From: Bradyrhizobium erythrophlei
GTDB taxonomy: Bacteria > Pseudomonadota > Alphaproteobacteria > Rhizobiales > Xanthobacteraceae
Assembly (NCBI RefSeq): GCF_900129425.1
Contig: NZ_LT670817.1
Location: 6,510,001-6,574,000, forward strand
Direction: 5' to 3'
Length of the DNA: 64,000 bases
Shown here: positions 6,738 to 16,564 of the stretch, piece after piece
Position numbering within the stretch: position 1 is the stretch's first letter
How the letters are laid out: the number at the start of each line of letters is the position of its first letter
Translations under genes and position numbers: made by a program
Notes under the pieces: generated by a model
Database searches by the model: none
The model's input: the letters and a program-made list of their open reading frames with translations, nothing else
What the model was told of the DNA's origin: nothing

Positions 6738-8618
6738 ATGCTGCCTGCCAGTCAGCGCATCGAAAATGTGTGGATGACGCTCGAGCAGCGCGGAGCGCCG
6801 CCCACGGAACTTCTGTCGGCTGATATTTACGATAGCTGGATGCGCTGCATTTCGTTCGGCCTCGATACGCGTCGCCCGCCTTCGCCCGAATTCGTCAGCC
6901 CTGCAGTACTCCGCCAGGAGCAACAGCGCTGTTCGCTCGTCCGCGGACTCGCGCTCGCCGAGATGCACACGCTGCATCAGCAGATCGCAGGTTCCAATTT
7001 CATGATTGCGTTTGCAAACGCGGATGGCTTGCTGCTCGACATAATATCCGATCCGAGCTTTAGCGACGCTTCAAATGCAGCGAGCATCTGTCCAGGTACT
7101 GTTTGGAAGGAAAGTATTTGCGGTACCAACGGCCTCGGTACCGCGGCGTATCTCAAACGAGCGATCGTCGTGCACGGGCGCGAGCATTTTTTTTCGCGCT
7201 ACAACAATCTCACCTGCGTCGCTGCGCCAATCTTCGCGCCCGATGGTGAGTTGGCCGGAATACTGGATGCTTCGTCGGATTGCATGTCCCGGCAGGCTCA
7301 CACCCAGGCACTCGTCGCCATGGCGGCAACCCAGATCGAGAATGGACTGTTCCGCGAACATCATCGCGGAAATATCTTGATCGCGTTCCACAATCGCGGC
7401 GAATATTTGCACACGTTGAGCGCGGGCCTGCTGGCCGTCGATAATGAGGGCAGGATACTCGCGGCGAACAGGGCCGCTGGAATCTTGTTGCAAGGTTTGC
7501 CGACCTCGCCGGGCCGTCGCTTCACCGACGTCTTTCGTACGAAATTCAGCGCGTTTGTCGATGAAGGCCGGCGCAAGGAACGCCAGCGCCTTGAAGACGA
7601 AGTCGGAAGCCAGTTTGTCTCGACAATCGAGAACACGCGGCAGTTCCCGATGATTCAAGGAGTTTCCAGACCTCGGCCGCCACTGCCGAAGGAAGTCGCG
7701 ACGCAATTCGTATCCACTGATCCGACGATTGCGGGAATCGTGCGACGGGTTGGGAGCGCGGCGGCGCGCAAAATGCCGATCCTCATCCGCGGCGAGACCG
7801 GTACCGGCAAAGAACAACTCGCCCGCCATGCCCATTCCGCCAGCGGACGGGCTGGCGCCTTCGTCCCCGTCAATTGCGCGGCGCTCCCCGATAGCCTGAT
7901 CGAAGCGGAGCTGTTCGGCTATGCCGAAGGCGCTTTCACCGGGGCCAGAAAAGGCGGCGCCGTGGGACTATTCAGAGAGGCAGACGGCGGTACCCTGTTC
8001 CTCGACGAAATCGGCGACATGCCGGTGACGCTGCAAGCCGTCCTGCTGCGCTTTCTGGACGATTGGACGGTCCGTCCGGTCGGCGGCGCCAAACGCCAGG
8101 TCGATATCCTCCTCGTGTCCGCCACCAACGCCAATATCGACGAATCAATTGCAAAGGGCCGTTTCCGATCCGACCTGCTGTTTCGCCTCAACACGTTGGA
8201 GGTAACGCTACCGCCCCTGCGTGAACGCTCGGATTTCGCCGAGATTGCGCGCCATCTGATCGAGAAGATTGATGCCTCTGCGGATTTGACCGAAAGCGCA
8301 ATCGATCGATTGGCCAAACTGAATTGGGACGGCAATATCCGGGAATTGCGCAACGTACTCTCAAGACTATCCCTGGCCGTGCGGGGACATCTGATCGATG
8401 AGACGGCAGTCGAATCCGTCATCGGACCTTCGTGCAGCGAGCGGCTGCCAGGCAAAGCGTCGGGCAACCGCGGGCTCAGACACGACTTGCATGAGATTCA
8501 GCGCGCGCATGTGCTGACCGCGTATGCGGAAACCGGCAACAACATCAGCAAGACCGCGCGCCGGCTGGGGGTCTCACGCAATACGATCTATCGCGCCCTT
8601 CGTGACAAGCAGAGCTGA
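6738..8618 (+). CDS. Sigma-54-dependent activator (AcoR/MimR type)
   Basis: This 626-residue enhancer-binding protein likely drives the adh-mimABCD promoter. Residues about 1-330 form an N-terminal sensor region of the AcoR type, with a GAF-like part. The AAA+ domain has Walker A GETGTGKE (352-359), the sigma-54 contact loop GAFTGA (398-403) and Walker B (GGTLFLDEIGD). A Fis-type helix-turn-helix closes the protein (NISKTARRLGVSRNTIYRAL). The start follows GGGAGG. It is transcribed divergently from the operon, as mimR-type regulators are. The inducer is unknown. Confidence 0.93.
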   Translation: MLPASQRIENVWMTLEQRGAPPTELLSADIYDSWMRCISFGLDTRRPPSPEFVSPAVLRQEQQRCSLVRGLALAEMHTLHQQIAGSNFMIAFANADGLLLDIISDPSFSDASNAASICPGTVWKESICGTNGLGTAAYLKRAIVVHGREHFFSRYNNLTCVAAPIFAPDGELAGILDASSDCMSRQAHTQALVAMAATQIENGLFREHHRGNILIAFHNRGEYLHTLSAGLLAVDNEGRILAANRAAGILLQGLPTSPGRRFTDVFRTKFSAFVDEGRRKERQRLEDEVGSQFVSTIENTRQFPMIQGVSRPRPPLPKEVATQFVSTDPTIAGIVRRVGSAAARKMPILIRGETGTGKEQLARHAHSASGRAGAFVPVNCAALPDSLIEAELFGYAEGAFTGARKGGAVGLFREADGGTLFLDEIGDMPVTLQAVLLRFLDDWTVRPVGGAKRQVDILLVSATNANIDESIAKGRFRSDLLFRLNTLEVTLPPLRERSDFAEIARHLIEKIDASADLTESAIDRLAKLNWDGNIRELRNVLSRLSLAVRGHLIDETAVESVIGPSCSERLPGKASGNRGLRHDLHEIQRAHVLTAYAETGNNISKTARRLGVSRNTIYRALRDKQS

Positions 8619-8733
8619 CACAATCGCCCAAAACAAGGAGGGTGTTGCGTGCAAGCGTCGCGACCTGTCCTTTGCGGAAAGGCGCTGCACGCGAGAAATC
8701 TGATCCACTGTGACGTTCAATGGGAGGGTCGCC

Positions 8734-9153
8734 GTGTTTGAACCAGAAAACCATCTTGAAGCCCTGATGCAGGCCGCCGGGAAGGATCCCGGTGTCGTTC
8801 CTGCATTCTATAAAGCGCTGCTTGAAACCGAGATTTATGTTCTGACTCCTGAAATGCCTATGAAGCCTGGCCGCCGCCGCTCGCTCAAATTTCAGGAAAA
8901 GATCAACATTGCCACAGTCGAATTCCAGGGCATGAAATGGCACCCAGCCTTTACGTCCAAGAAACGCATATCCGACTATTTAAACGAGCCGGAGACCTGC
9001 CTTGGCGCCGCCGCGCGTAATCTATTCGAACTGTTGCCCAACTCCAATTTCTGGCTCAATCCACTATCCGAATGCCAAAAGCCGATGCCGGCCTCCGAAA
9101 TCGCTCTCCTGATGAACGGCGAGATTTTTGAAAAATTAAAAAAGACGAGATAA
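8734..9153 (+). CDS. SseB-like hypothetical protein
   Basis: The open frame begins at 8710, but the GTG at 8734 (VFEPENHLEALMQAAGKD) has a strong GGGAGG 6 bases upstream and is the better start, giving 139 residues. The pattern of an N-terminal helix, the phrase PAFYKALLETEIYVLTP and a later segment WHPAFTSKKRISDYL fits the SseB N-terminal-domain family. The biochemical role of that family is unclear. It has no signal peptide or membrane segment. It follows the activator gene with a 115-base gap and may be unrelated to the monooxygenase system. Confidence 0.65.
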   Translation: MFEPENHLEALMQAAGKDPGVVPAFYKALLETEIYVLTPEMPMKPGRRRSLKFQEKINIATVEFQGMKWHPAFTSKKRISDYLNEPETCLGAAARNLFELLPNSNFWLNPLSECQKPMPASEIALLMNGEIFEKLKKTR

Positions 9154-9406
9154 GAGTCGCGTGTCGCCCTGTTTAATGTTGACGGTAGCCTCGCTACTCT
9201 CACATTCCATAACCGTTCACATTATGCGAGCAAACGGTACCGCCCAGCCTGCACCGGAACTACCAAACAAGCGCCGGGCTTAGCCTTCGAGGCCGTGCGT
9301 ATCGCGGATGAACCGAGCAACGCAGCGCCCCAGGCGTCAAGGCGATGATGGGACACGCTACGCGGTGCCGAGCCTGACGTGAAAGAGGTCGCCAACTGAG
9401 GTGGCC

Positions 9407-9589
9407 TTACTTCCGGACTATGCGGCCTTGTTCCCGCACGAGCGCGGTGTACCGGTCGATCTGGCCAGCAAGTCTTGACCAGCTAGAAGAGATATTTCTC
9501 AGAACCTCGGCTTGATCCTTGCTCTGCGTTGATTTGATGAGGCGAATACATTCTTTCGCCTGATCTCGGCAGCGTTGTGCACTGTCCAT
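9407..9589 (-). CDS. Small conserved hypothetical protein (60 aa)
   Basis: A 60-residue soluble protein beginning MDSAQRCRDQAKECIRLI and ending in a basic tail. I recall near-identical short proteins as frequent in Bradyrhizobium genomes, which supports it as a real gene and as a lineage hint. It is largely helical and has no known function. The rest of the 9154-9996 interval holds no other gene I can support. Confidence 0.6.
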   Translation of the reverse strand: MDSAQRCRDQAKECIRLIKSTQSKDQAEVLRNISSSWSRLAGQIDRYTALVREQGRIVRK

Positions 9590-9729
9590 GACCTTGGCTC
9601 CCAGGGTATAAATCCTGCGAACGTATAACCCTTGGGGTACCCCCTAAATTCCAGGTTACGTAGACTTATGTAGAACGTCCGGCGGCGCCTTCATGACGCG
9701 TCCACGGTCGGATTAGGACATCCGCGAAT

Positions 9730-9800
9730 TCAAAAAGGGGCCACCCCCAAAACCAAAAGGGACCAGTCGCTTAGGGATGCGACGGAAAGGGGCCAGTACC
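9730..9800. other. Purine-rich GGGGCCA/GGGACCAG repeats, possible insertion-sequence remnant
   Basis: Several copies of an AAAGGGGCCA or AAAGGGACCAG motif occur within about 70 bases. Such repeated motifs recall the ends of IS21-like elements, but no transposase gene is nearby. The surrounding 9590-9996 gap has no convincing reading frame. Treat this as a weak remnant call. Confidence 0.2.
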
Positions 9801-9862
9801 AAGAGACCCATAGGAACAGACCGAGAAACCAGAACTTTCGGTGAATGAGGTGAGTGATCAAG

Positions 9863-9890
9863 CGGAATAGGCCGGTCGGAATAGGCCGGT
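9863..9890. repeat. Tandem duplication of a 14-bp unit
   Basis: Two exact adjacent copies of CGGAATAGGCCGGT, downstream of the acetyltransferase gene. It appears to be a simple slippage duplication in non-coding DNA. Confidence 0.6.
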
Positions 9891-9996
9891 TTTGCTCTCG
9901 CCGAATTCCGCTTTGAAGCGCGTTACTGACTCAAGTCGGACATCGCGCTGAGTACGAAAAGTGCAATGAGCAGACGAGAGCCCGACCGGCGTTGCA

Positions 9997-10503
9997 TCAA
10001 ACCTCGCGAGGAATGACGTACAGGAGGTGAGGCAGTACGGTTTCCGGCGAGTAGAAAAATGGTCCTTCGCCGATCCTGATGGCTCCCATCCGTTTATAAA
10101 ACCCTTCCGCTGATGGTTCGGCATAGATCATGATGGCCCCGGCGTTTATCTCTTTTGCGCGAGTTACAGCCACCCCGAAAAGAACTCGACCGATCCCGCG
10201 TTTCCAACGTGCTGGGTCAACATAAAGGCCGTGAAGCAGCGCAATTCCTTGAAGCGCGGTCGGCATCACCCAAACGACGCCGACGACTTCGCTTGAACCG
10301 TCTTGTGCCACTTGAACCCAATTCGCACTAATCATTGGTAGCGTTATCGTTAGCGAGGGCATCGAACGGTCGATGAACGCTTCGTCGTATCCCGCGTGCA
10401 TCGTCGCACGCACAGAGAGGCGCGTTAGCTCACGCTGTTCCTCGGACTTGGCCTGTCGAACGGTATAGACGTCCATCACAACCTGCCATTTCTCAGCCGC
10501 CAT
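9997..10503 (-). CDS. GNAT-family N-acetyltransferase
   Basis: A 168-residue acetyl-CoA-dependent acetyltransferase. The acetyl-CoA-binding motif A is visible as LYVDPARWKRGIGRVLF, with the R/Q-x-x-G-x-G/A loop in the form KRGIGR. The C-terminal strand FYKRMGAIRIGEGPF is typical of motif B. An internal ATG at 10476 (MDVYTVRQAK) is an alternative start. The acceptor substrate cannot be predicted. It ends just upstream of the RND operon but is separated from it by the RND stop, and probably has its own promoter. Confidence 0.8.
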   Translation of the reverse strand: MAAEKWQVVMDVYTVRQAKSEEQRELTRLSVRATMHAGYDEAFIDRSMPSLTITLPMISANWVQVAQDGSSEVVGVVWVMPTALQGIALLHGLYVDPARWKRGIGRVLFGVAVTRAKEINAGAIMIYAEPSAEGFYKRMGAIRIGEGPFFYSPETVLPHLLYVIPREV

Positions 10504-10514
10504 CCTACTTGAAT

Positions 10515-13500
10515 TTAGGATCGCTTAGAATTCGGCATCGGGTCATTCGCTTCACCTGCCGACAGTTGATACAGCGTATCGTCGCGGTCGATCACTTGCG
10601 AATGGTCCGCCGCCAGCAAAATATAAAATGCCGGCACCACGAACAGTGTGAATATAGTCCCGATCGCCAGCCCCGATGCGATTACTAGTCCCATGTTGAA
10701 ACGCGATGCGGCGCCGGCGCCCGAGGCCGTGATCAGCGGCACCACGCCGAGCACCATGGCCGCCGTCGTCATCAGGATAGGCCGCAGCCGGATCGAGGTC
10801 GCCTCGATCACAGCTTCGCGCTTCGGTCGGCCGGCATGCTGCAACTCGTTGGCAAACTCGACGATCAGGATGCCGTGCTTGCTGATCAGCCCCATCAGGG
10901 TAACCAGCCCGACCTCGGTGTAGATGTTAAGGCTGGCACCCTTGACACCGAGCATGATGAACACCAGCGCGCCGGCGATCGACATCGGAACCGAAACCAG
11001 GATGATCAGCGGATCGCGGAAGCTTTCGAATTGGGCCGACAGCGCCAGGAAAATGATAATCAGCGCGAAACCGAATGTCGCGGCGAAACCGCTCGATTCC
11101 TGAATGAACTGGCGTGACAGGCCGCCATAGTCGACCGTATAGCCCTTCGGTAGTGTTTTATCGGCGATTTCCTTCAGCGTCGCCAGCGCTTCGCCGGTGA
11201 TCACGCCAGGCGCTGCGACGCCGGAAATCGTCGCGGCGTTGACCTGCTGGAAATGGTTCAGCGATTCCGGCACGGTCGTCGTCTTCAGCGAGGCCACGGT
11301 CGACAGCGGGATCGCCGTGCCGTCCGAGGTCTTGATGTAGTAGTCGAGCACCTGATCGGCGTTGAGGCGGTAACGCTGCTCGACCTGAGGAATGACCTTG
11401 TAGGAGCGGCCGGCAAGCCCGAAATAGTTGACATAACCGCCGCCGAGCAGCGTGCCGAGCGCGCCGCCGACGTCACTCAGCTTGAGCCCAAGCTGCGCGG
11501 TCTTCGCGCGGTCGATCACTACCGAGGTTTGGGGCTGATCGATCTTCAGGTCGTTGTCGAGAAAAATGAACTTGCCGCTCTTCAATGCTTCGGCGGTGAA
11601 CGTCTTGGCGACACTGTCGAGCCGGTCGAACGGATCCGTGGTCTGGATCACGAACTGGATCGGCAGACCGGATGATCCGGGCAGTGGCGGCTGCTGGAAC
11701 GCCACGATCCGGGCGCCGGCAATGCCGGCCATCTCACTTTGAATGACCGGTTGCAGCTCCGCGGCGTTCTTCTCACGCTTGTCCCAGGGTTTGAGCACCC
11801 AGCCCGCGATCGAACTACCGACAATGTCGAGTTGGAATACCCCCGCGGTTTCCGGGTGCGCGGCAAACCGTCGGTAGACTTCCGCCGAATAAAGCAATTT
11901 CTGCTGTAGCGTCGCATTCGGCGCCAAGGTTGATTGCGTGAGGATGACACCCTGGTCTTCCTGGGGCGCCAGCTCGTTCTTGGAATTTGAATACAGCCAA
12001 TAGATGCTGGTCAGCACCAGCGCCGCGAAAATGACGGTCACCGGAATGGTCTTCAAACTACTGGACAGCAGCCGCTGGTAGCCGTGCCGCAGCCTTTCCA
12101 TCCGTGCGTCGATGAAAGCGACGATGCGGTTGTCCAATGTCGGCGCGCCCTTGTTCGGCGGCTTGAGAATGAAGGCACAGCACATCGGCGTCAGCGTCAG
12201 TGCGATCACGGCCGAGACCGTCACAGCGCCGGCGAGCGTAAAGGCAAACTCGGTGAACAGCGCACCGGTCAAGCCGCTCTGAAAACCGATCGGGACATAA
12301 ACGGCGATCAGCACAATGGTCATGGCGATGATCGGACCGACAAGCTCGCGCGCAGCGATGATCGCTGCCTGCACTGGTTTTACGCCCTCTGCGATGTGGC
12401 GATTGACGTTCTCGACCACGATGATGGCGTCATCGACCACGAGCCCGATCGCCAGCACCAGTGCCAGCAACGTCAGGAGATTGATCGAGAAGCCGAGCGC
12501 TAGTAGCATGGTGAAGGTGCCGACGAGCGAGAGCGGGATGGCGATCACCGGTATCAGCACCGAGCGCCAGGAGCCGAGAAACAGGAACACCACGATGGTG
12601 ACGATCGCCAGCGCTTCGGCGAGCGTGCGGATCACCTCGCTGATCGAACTGTTCACGAATTCGGTGGAATCGTAGATGATCTCGGAATTCAGCCCGTTCG
12701 GCTGCTGCGCCTTGATATCCGGATAGACGGCGCGCACACCCTTGACCACGTCAAGAAGGTTGGCGGCCGGCGCAACCTGGATGCCAATATACACCGCGCG
12801 CTTGCCGTTGAAGCTGACCGACGATTCGTAATCTTCCGAGCCGAGCGTGACGTTGGCAATGTCGGAGAGCTTGATGTTGGCGCCGTTGACCTGCTTGACG
12901 ACCAGGTCGCGGAACTCCTGTAGCGACTGCAGGTTGGTCGCCGCCGTGAGCGTCACCTGGACCATCTGCCCTTTGGTATTGCCGAGGCCGGCAATGTAGT
13001 CGTTGCTGGACAGCGCCGTCGACACATCGGTCGCGGTCAGCCCGTAGGCCGCGAGCTTGATCGGATCCAACCAGGCACGCAGCGCAAAGGTCTTGTTGCC
13101 GATCAGTTCGGCGGTCTGTACGCCCGGCACCGACTGCAGTTTCGGCTGCACGACTCGGATCAGGTAGTCGGTGATCTGGTTGGGCGCGAGCACGTTGCTG
13201 TTGAAGCCGATATACATGGCGTCGATGGTCTGACCGACCTTGACCGTCAGCACTGGCTGCTGCACGCCGTTTGGCAACTGGTTGAGCACCGAGTTGACCT
13301 TGGTGCTGATCTCGGTCAGCGCCTTGCCGGAATCGTAGTTCAGCCGCAGGTTGGCGGTGATGGTGCTGGTACCAGACTGGCTGGTCGAGGTCAGGTAATC
13401 GATGCCGTTGGCCTGGGCGATGGCGTTTTCCAGCGGTGTCGTGATGAAGCCAGCGACGATCGCGGAATCGGCGCCATAATAAGTCGTGGTTACGGTGACG

Positions 13501-13631
13501 ACGGCATTCTGCGTGCGCGGATATTGCAGGATCGGCAGCGAGGTCAGCGATTTCAGACCCAGCACCAGGATCATCAAGCTGACGACGATGGCGAGCACCG
13601 GGCGTCGTATGAAGATATCAGTAAAGGACAT
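10515..13631 (-). CDS. RND efflux pump inner-membrane transporter (HAE1 family)
   Basis: A 1038-residue AcrB/MexF-type proton-driven drug exporter. It has twelve membrane helices in two repeated halves, each followed by a large periplasmic loop. The proton-relay residues are present: the Asp pair in LVVDDAIIVVEN of helix 4 and the Lys in SKHGILIVEF of helix 10. The N-terminus MSFTDIFIRRPVLA is characteristic. It is the last gene of an operon (outer-membrane factor, fusion protein, transporter), 9 bases after the fusion-protein stop. The substrate range is unknown. Control is likely by the divergent TetR repressor. Confidence 0.95.
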   Translation of the reverse strand: MSFTDIFIRRPVLAIVVSLMILVLGLKSLTSLPILQYPRTQNAVVTVTTTYYGADSAIVAGFITTPLENAIAQANGIDYLTSTSQSGTSTITANLRLNYDSGKALTEISTKVNSVLNQLPNGVQQPVLTVKVGQTIDAMYIGFNSNVLAPNQITDYLIRVVQPKLQSVPGVQTAELIGNKTFALRAWLDPIKLAAYGLTATDVSTALSSNDYIAGLGNTKGQMVQVTLTAATNLQSLQEFRDLVVKQVNGANIKLSDIANVTLGSEDYESSVSFNGKRAVYIGIQVAPAANLLDVVKGVRAVYPDIKAQQPNGLNSEIIYDSTEFVNSSISEVIRTLAEALAIVTIVVFLFLGSWRSVLIPVIAIPLSLVGTFTMLLALGFSINLLTLLALVLAIGLVVDDAIIVVENVNRHIAEGVKPVQAAIIAARELVGPIIAMTIVLIAVYVPIGFQSGLTGALFTEFAFTLAGAVTVSAVIALTLTPMCCAFILKPPNKGAPTLDNRIVAFIDARMERLRHGYQRLLSSSLKTIPVTVIFAALVLTSIYWLYSNSKNELAPQEDQGVILTQSTLAPNATLQQKLLYSAEVYRRFAAHPETAGVFQLDIVGSSIAGWVLKPWDKREKNAAELQPVIQSEMAGIAGARIVAFQQPPLPGSSGLPIQFVIQTTDPFDRLDSVAKTFTAEALKSGKFIFLDNDLKIDQPQTSVVIDRAKTAQLGLKLSDVGGALGTLLGGGYVNYFGLAGRSYKVIPQVEQRYRLNADQVLDYYIKTSDGTAIPLSTVASLKTTTVPESLNHFQQVNAATISGVAAPGVITGEALATLKEIADKTLPKGYTVDYGGLSRQFIQESSGFAATFGFALIIIFLALSAQFESFRDPLIILVSVPMSIAGALVFIMLGVKGASLNIYTEVGLVTLMGLISKHGILIVEFANELQHAGRPKREAVIEATSIRLRPILMTTAAMVLGVVPLITASGAGAASRFNMGLVIASGLAIGTIFTLFVVPAFYILLAADHSQVIDRDDTLYQLSAGEANDPMPNSKRS

Positions 13632-13640
13632 GGGCTCCGC

Positions 13641-14762
13641 TCACTGGTCGACCGGCTTGGGATTTGCATCGTTCGCGACCGGAATCGTGTTGTCGACCTT
13701 CAGGGTGGTGCCGTTGCGGAGCTTCATCTGGCCCGTCGTGATCACTGTCGCGCCTTGCTCGACGCCTGAGATGACCGCGACCTGATCGCCACGCGTCAGG
13801 CCGGTCTGGACGACGGACTGCCGCGCCACCAGCCCATCCTTGCCCGCATCGCCTTTGACGGCGAGGTAAACCGAGTTGCCGTAGGGGTTGTAGACAATGG
13901 CAGTCTGGGGAAGCGTGACGTATCGACTGGCCTTGCCGACCGCGAGATCGATCAGGACATACATGCCGGGAAGCAGTTTGCGCGCCGCATTGTCGAAGAT
14001 CGCGCGCACCTCCAGATTGCGGCTGGTCTGATCGACCTTCGAGTTGATCGCCTGCACCTGCCCCTTGAACGTCTGGTTTGGGTAGGAATCGACCCGGGCG
14101 TTGACCTCCTGCCCGACCTTGACCTGATCGACCGCCTGCTGCGGCAGCGTGAAGTCGACATAAAGCCGGTCGAGGGCCTGCAACGTTACGATCGTGGTGC
14201 CGGCACTGAGATACTGCCCGACATCAACCTGGCGAACGCCGAGGCGTCCGCTGAACGGCGCCTTGAGCGTCTTCTGCTCGACCAGCGCCTGCTGCTGGGC
14301 GACCAAGGCGAGCGCATTGCGCTGATTGACGAGATCGGAATCCACCGTCGCCTGGCTCACCGCATTGATCTTCAACTGGCCTTGATCGCGCTTCAGCGTG
14401 ACGCCAAAACCGTCCGCGGTGGCTTGCAGCGATTGCAGCTTGGCGACGTCGTCTTCCTTGTGCAGATCGAGCAGTACTTCGCCGGCTTCGACATCCTTGC
14501 CGGACTCGAAATGGATCTTGTCGACGATGCCGGCGAGCTGCAGCGCGAGATCGGCACCATTTACCGCGCGAAAGCTGCCGACCGCTGTCAATTTCGGCTG
14601 CCATTCCGAGGTTGTCGCCGTCGTGGTCGACACCGTCTGCGGCGGATCGGCGAGCGCTGCCAGCGCATTCCTGATCAGGCCGGCGCGGAAATTGACGAAC
14701 CAAGCAAGGCCGCCGAACACCACGCCAACCATCCCGAGCATGATCATCATTCGCTTCAACAT
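13641..14762 (-). CDS. RND efflux periplasmic adaptor (membrane fusion protein)
   Basis: This AcrA/MexE-type adaptor links the RND pump to the outer-membrane channel. An N-terminal membrane anchor (MIMLGMVGVVFGGLAWFV) precedes the lipoyl and hairpin region, with the lipoyl half-motif FESGKDVEAGEVLLDL, and the beta-barrel domain. I chose the ATG at 14762 (MLKRMM, 373 residues) because a GGGGAG site lies just upstream. The frame opens 10 codons earlier at 14792, where an ATG overlaps the stop of the preceding gene (TGATG), and that coupled start is also possible. Confidence 0.93.
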   Translation of the reverse strand: MLKRMMIMLGMVGVVFGGLAWFVNFRAGLIRNALAALADPPQTVSTTTATTSEWQPKLTAVGSFRAVNGADLALQLAGIVDKIHFESGKDVEAGEVLLDLHKEDDVAKLQSLQATADGFGVTLKRDQGQLKINAVSQATVDSDLVNQRNALALVAQQQALVEQKTLKAPFSGRLGVRQVDVGQYLSAGTTIVTLQALDRLYVDFTLPQQAVDQVKVGQEVNARVDSYPNQTFKGQVQAINSKVDQTSRNLEVRAIFDNAARKLLPGMYVLIDLAVGKASRYVTLPQTAIVYNPYGNSVYLAVKGDAGKDGLVARQSVVQTGLTRGDQVAVISGVEQGATVITTGQMKLRNGTTLKVDNTIPVANDANPKPVDQ

Positions 14763-14791
14763 GGTGTTCTCCCCGCCCTCCGAAGGCTGCA

Positions 14792-16327
14792 TCAGTTGAT
14801 GGGCGCGTGCGGCGCCGCCGGCAGCGCTCCGGCCGGCACGAAAATCCCGGCGATCCCCGCCGGCTTGGCTTCGGACGCGGGCGTTTCATCCATCCGATTC
14901 CACCAGCCGCCGCCGAGCGACTGATAAAGCGCAACGGTGTCCGCATAGCGCGAAGCTTGCGCCTTCACCCGGTTGATTTGCGCGGTGAGCAGGGTTTGCT
15001 CGGCATTGATGACGTTCAGAAGCGTTCCCGAGCCGGCCTTGAATTGCGCCTGCGTGAGCTTGAGGCTTTCGGCGGCGGCGTTCTCCGCCTCGACCTGGGC
15101 CTTCAGCAGCGCGGCATCGAACTGAATCGCGCGCAACGAATCCGCGACATTCTGGAACGCGGTGATTACGGTGTAGCGGTACTGGGCACTGGCCTGCTCC
15201 AGCGCCGCGACTTTCGATTCCTTGGTGTGGAATAGCGACCCGGCATCGAAGATCGGTCCGGCGACGCTCGCCGCCACACTCCAGGCCGCGGCCTGCGGGC
15301 CGTACAGCGCCGAAAGCGCGAGCGCCTGGCTGCCGGCGGACGCAGACAATGTCAGGTTCGGCAGCATGTTGGCGGTGGCGACACCGACATTGGCGCTCGC
15401 CTGATGCACTTGGCTTTCCGCGGCGCGGATGTCCGGCCGCTGCCGGACCAACAATGACGGCACCGTGACCGGCAAATCGCGCGGCAATTGCAACGCGTCC
15501 AATCGGACGGACACGCCCTTGTCCTGGCTCGGCAGCCGTCCGAGATAGGCCATCAGTTGATCGCGGCCCTGCGCACGGGCTTTCCGAAGTGGCGGCAACG
15601 TTGCCAGCGTTTGTGCCAGCTGCGCCTTCTGCAATTGTACGTCGGCGTCGCTGACGGCGCCGAGCCCAAACCGCTGTTCCAGCAGCAAGACCAATTGCCG
15701 CTGCCCGTCGATCTGTTCCTGCGTCACGCGAATCTGCGCCGCGTAGGAGGCGTCGTTGATGGCGGCTGTGACGACATTCGACGTCAAGGTTAGATAGGTC
15801 GCCTCCAGCTGGAAGCGCTGATAGTCGGCGCTGGCGAGATCGGCTTCGATGCCGCGGCTCTTGCCGCCGAACAAATCCGGCGTGAACGAGACCGGCACTG
15901 AGGTGTTGTAGAGCGTGAATTGCGAGGCCGGTCCGGACGATCCGAACTGTGCAGGCGATAGCAGTTCGCGCGTTACGCTCGAGTTTCCACTCACCGACGG
16001 AAACAGAGCGCTGGTGTCAGCGGCGGCGACCTCGCGCGCCTGACGCAGCGCAGCCTGGGCCGCCGCGAGATTCGGATGGTTGGCGATCGCTTCCTTGACG
16101 AACGCATCGATTTGCTTCGAGCGCAATGTACGCCACCAGACGCCCGACACATCTTGGCCGCTCGCGAAGCGCTGCGATGATCCGCCCGAGACCGCCGCTG
16201 CGTCCGTCATACCCAGGCGGCCAGCGGTATAGCCGCCAACGTCAGGCGCCGCTGGCAGTACGAAATTCGGGCCCACCGCGCATCCGGCAGTCGATAGGCT
16301 GATTGCCAGGACGATGGCTTGCAGCAT
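14792..16327 (-). CDS. Outer-membrane efflux lipoprotein (NodT/OprM family)
   Basis: The TolC-like outer-membrane channel of the tripartite pump. The ATG at 16327 gives a clean lipoprotein signal (MLQAIVLAISLSTAGC) with the lipobox cysteine at residue 16. A longer start at 16390 would put 21 residues before the signal, so I prefer the shorter form of 511 residues. Two repeated OEP domains follow, with the family signatures AAQAALRQAREVAAADTSAL and VAALEQASAQYRYTVITAFQ. It is first in the operon, downstream of a TetR-type operator. Confidence 0.92.
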   Translation of the reverse strand: MLQAIVLAISLSTAGCAVGPNFVLPAAPDVGGYTAGRLGMTDAAAVSGGSSQRFASGQDVSGVWWRTLRSKQIDAFVKEAIANHPNLAAAQAALRQAREVAAADTSALFPSVSGNSSVTRELLSPAQFGSSGPASQFTLYNTSVPVSFTPDLFGGKSRGIEADLASADYQRFQLEATYLTLTSNVVTAAINDASYAAQIRVTQEQIDGQRQLVLLLEQRFGLGAVSDADVQLQKAQLAQTLATLPPLRKARAQGRDQLMAYLGRLPSQDKGVSVRLDALQLPRDLPVTVPSLLVRQRPDIRAAESQVHQASANVGVATANMLPNLTLSASAGSQALALSALYGPQAAAWSVAASVAGPIFDAGSLFHTKESKVAALEQASAQYRYTVITAFQNVADSLRAIQFDAALLKAQVEAENAAAESLKLTQAQFKAGSGTLLNVINAEQTLLTAQINRVKAQASRYADTVALYQSLGGGWWNRMDETPASEAKPAGIAGIFVPAGALPAAPHAPIN

Positions 16328-16406
16328 CGGCGTCCGCACCGGTATTAAAATACTTCCGGTTCGTGTTTTTGGAACTGTCCCCAGCGGCATTACGTGGTCT
16401 CGTAAA

Positions 16407-16459
16407 ACTGAACTGTTCAGTACTGAAGAAACGTGATAAAGGAGTCAAGCAGTACTGAA
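16407..16459. promoter_or_regulatory. TetR-type operator between efflux operon and regulator
   Basis: The divergent intergenic region carries ACTGAA-CTG-TTCAGT (16407-16421), which overlaps the 12-bp palindrome TTCAGTACTGAA (16416-16427). A further CAGTACTGAAC copy lies at 16450-16460. Such nested ACTGAA/TTCAGT arrays are typical of TetR-family repressors that control RND pumps and themselves. The candidate ligand is the TetR protein encoded at 16565. Confidence 0.7.
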
Positions 16460-16564
16460 CCGTCTAGTTTAAATTCGTTGCGGTCGGCCTTTGCCTCAAG
16501 CCTTTGCTTCACCTCATAGTTTTTGCCACACGCCGAAAGTCACAGCTTGGCGAGGGAGGATTTA

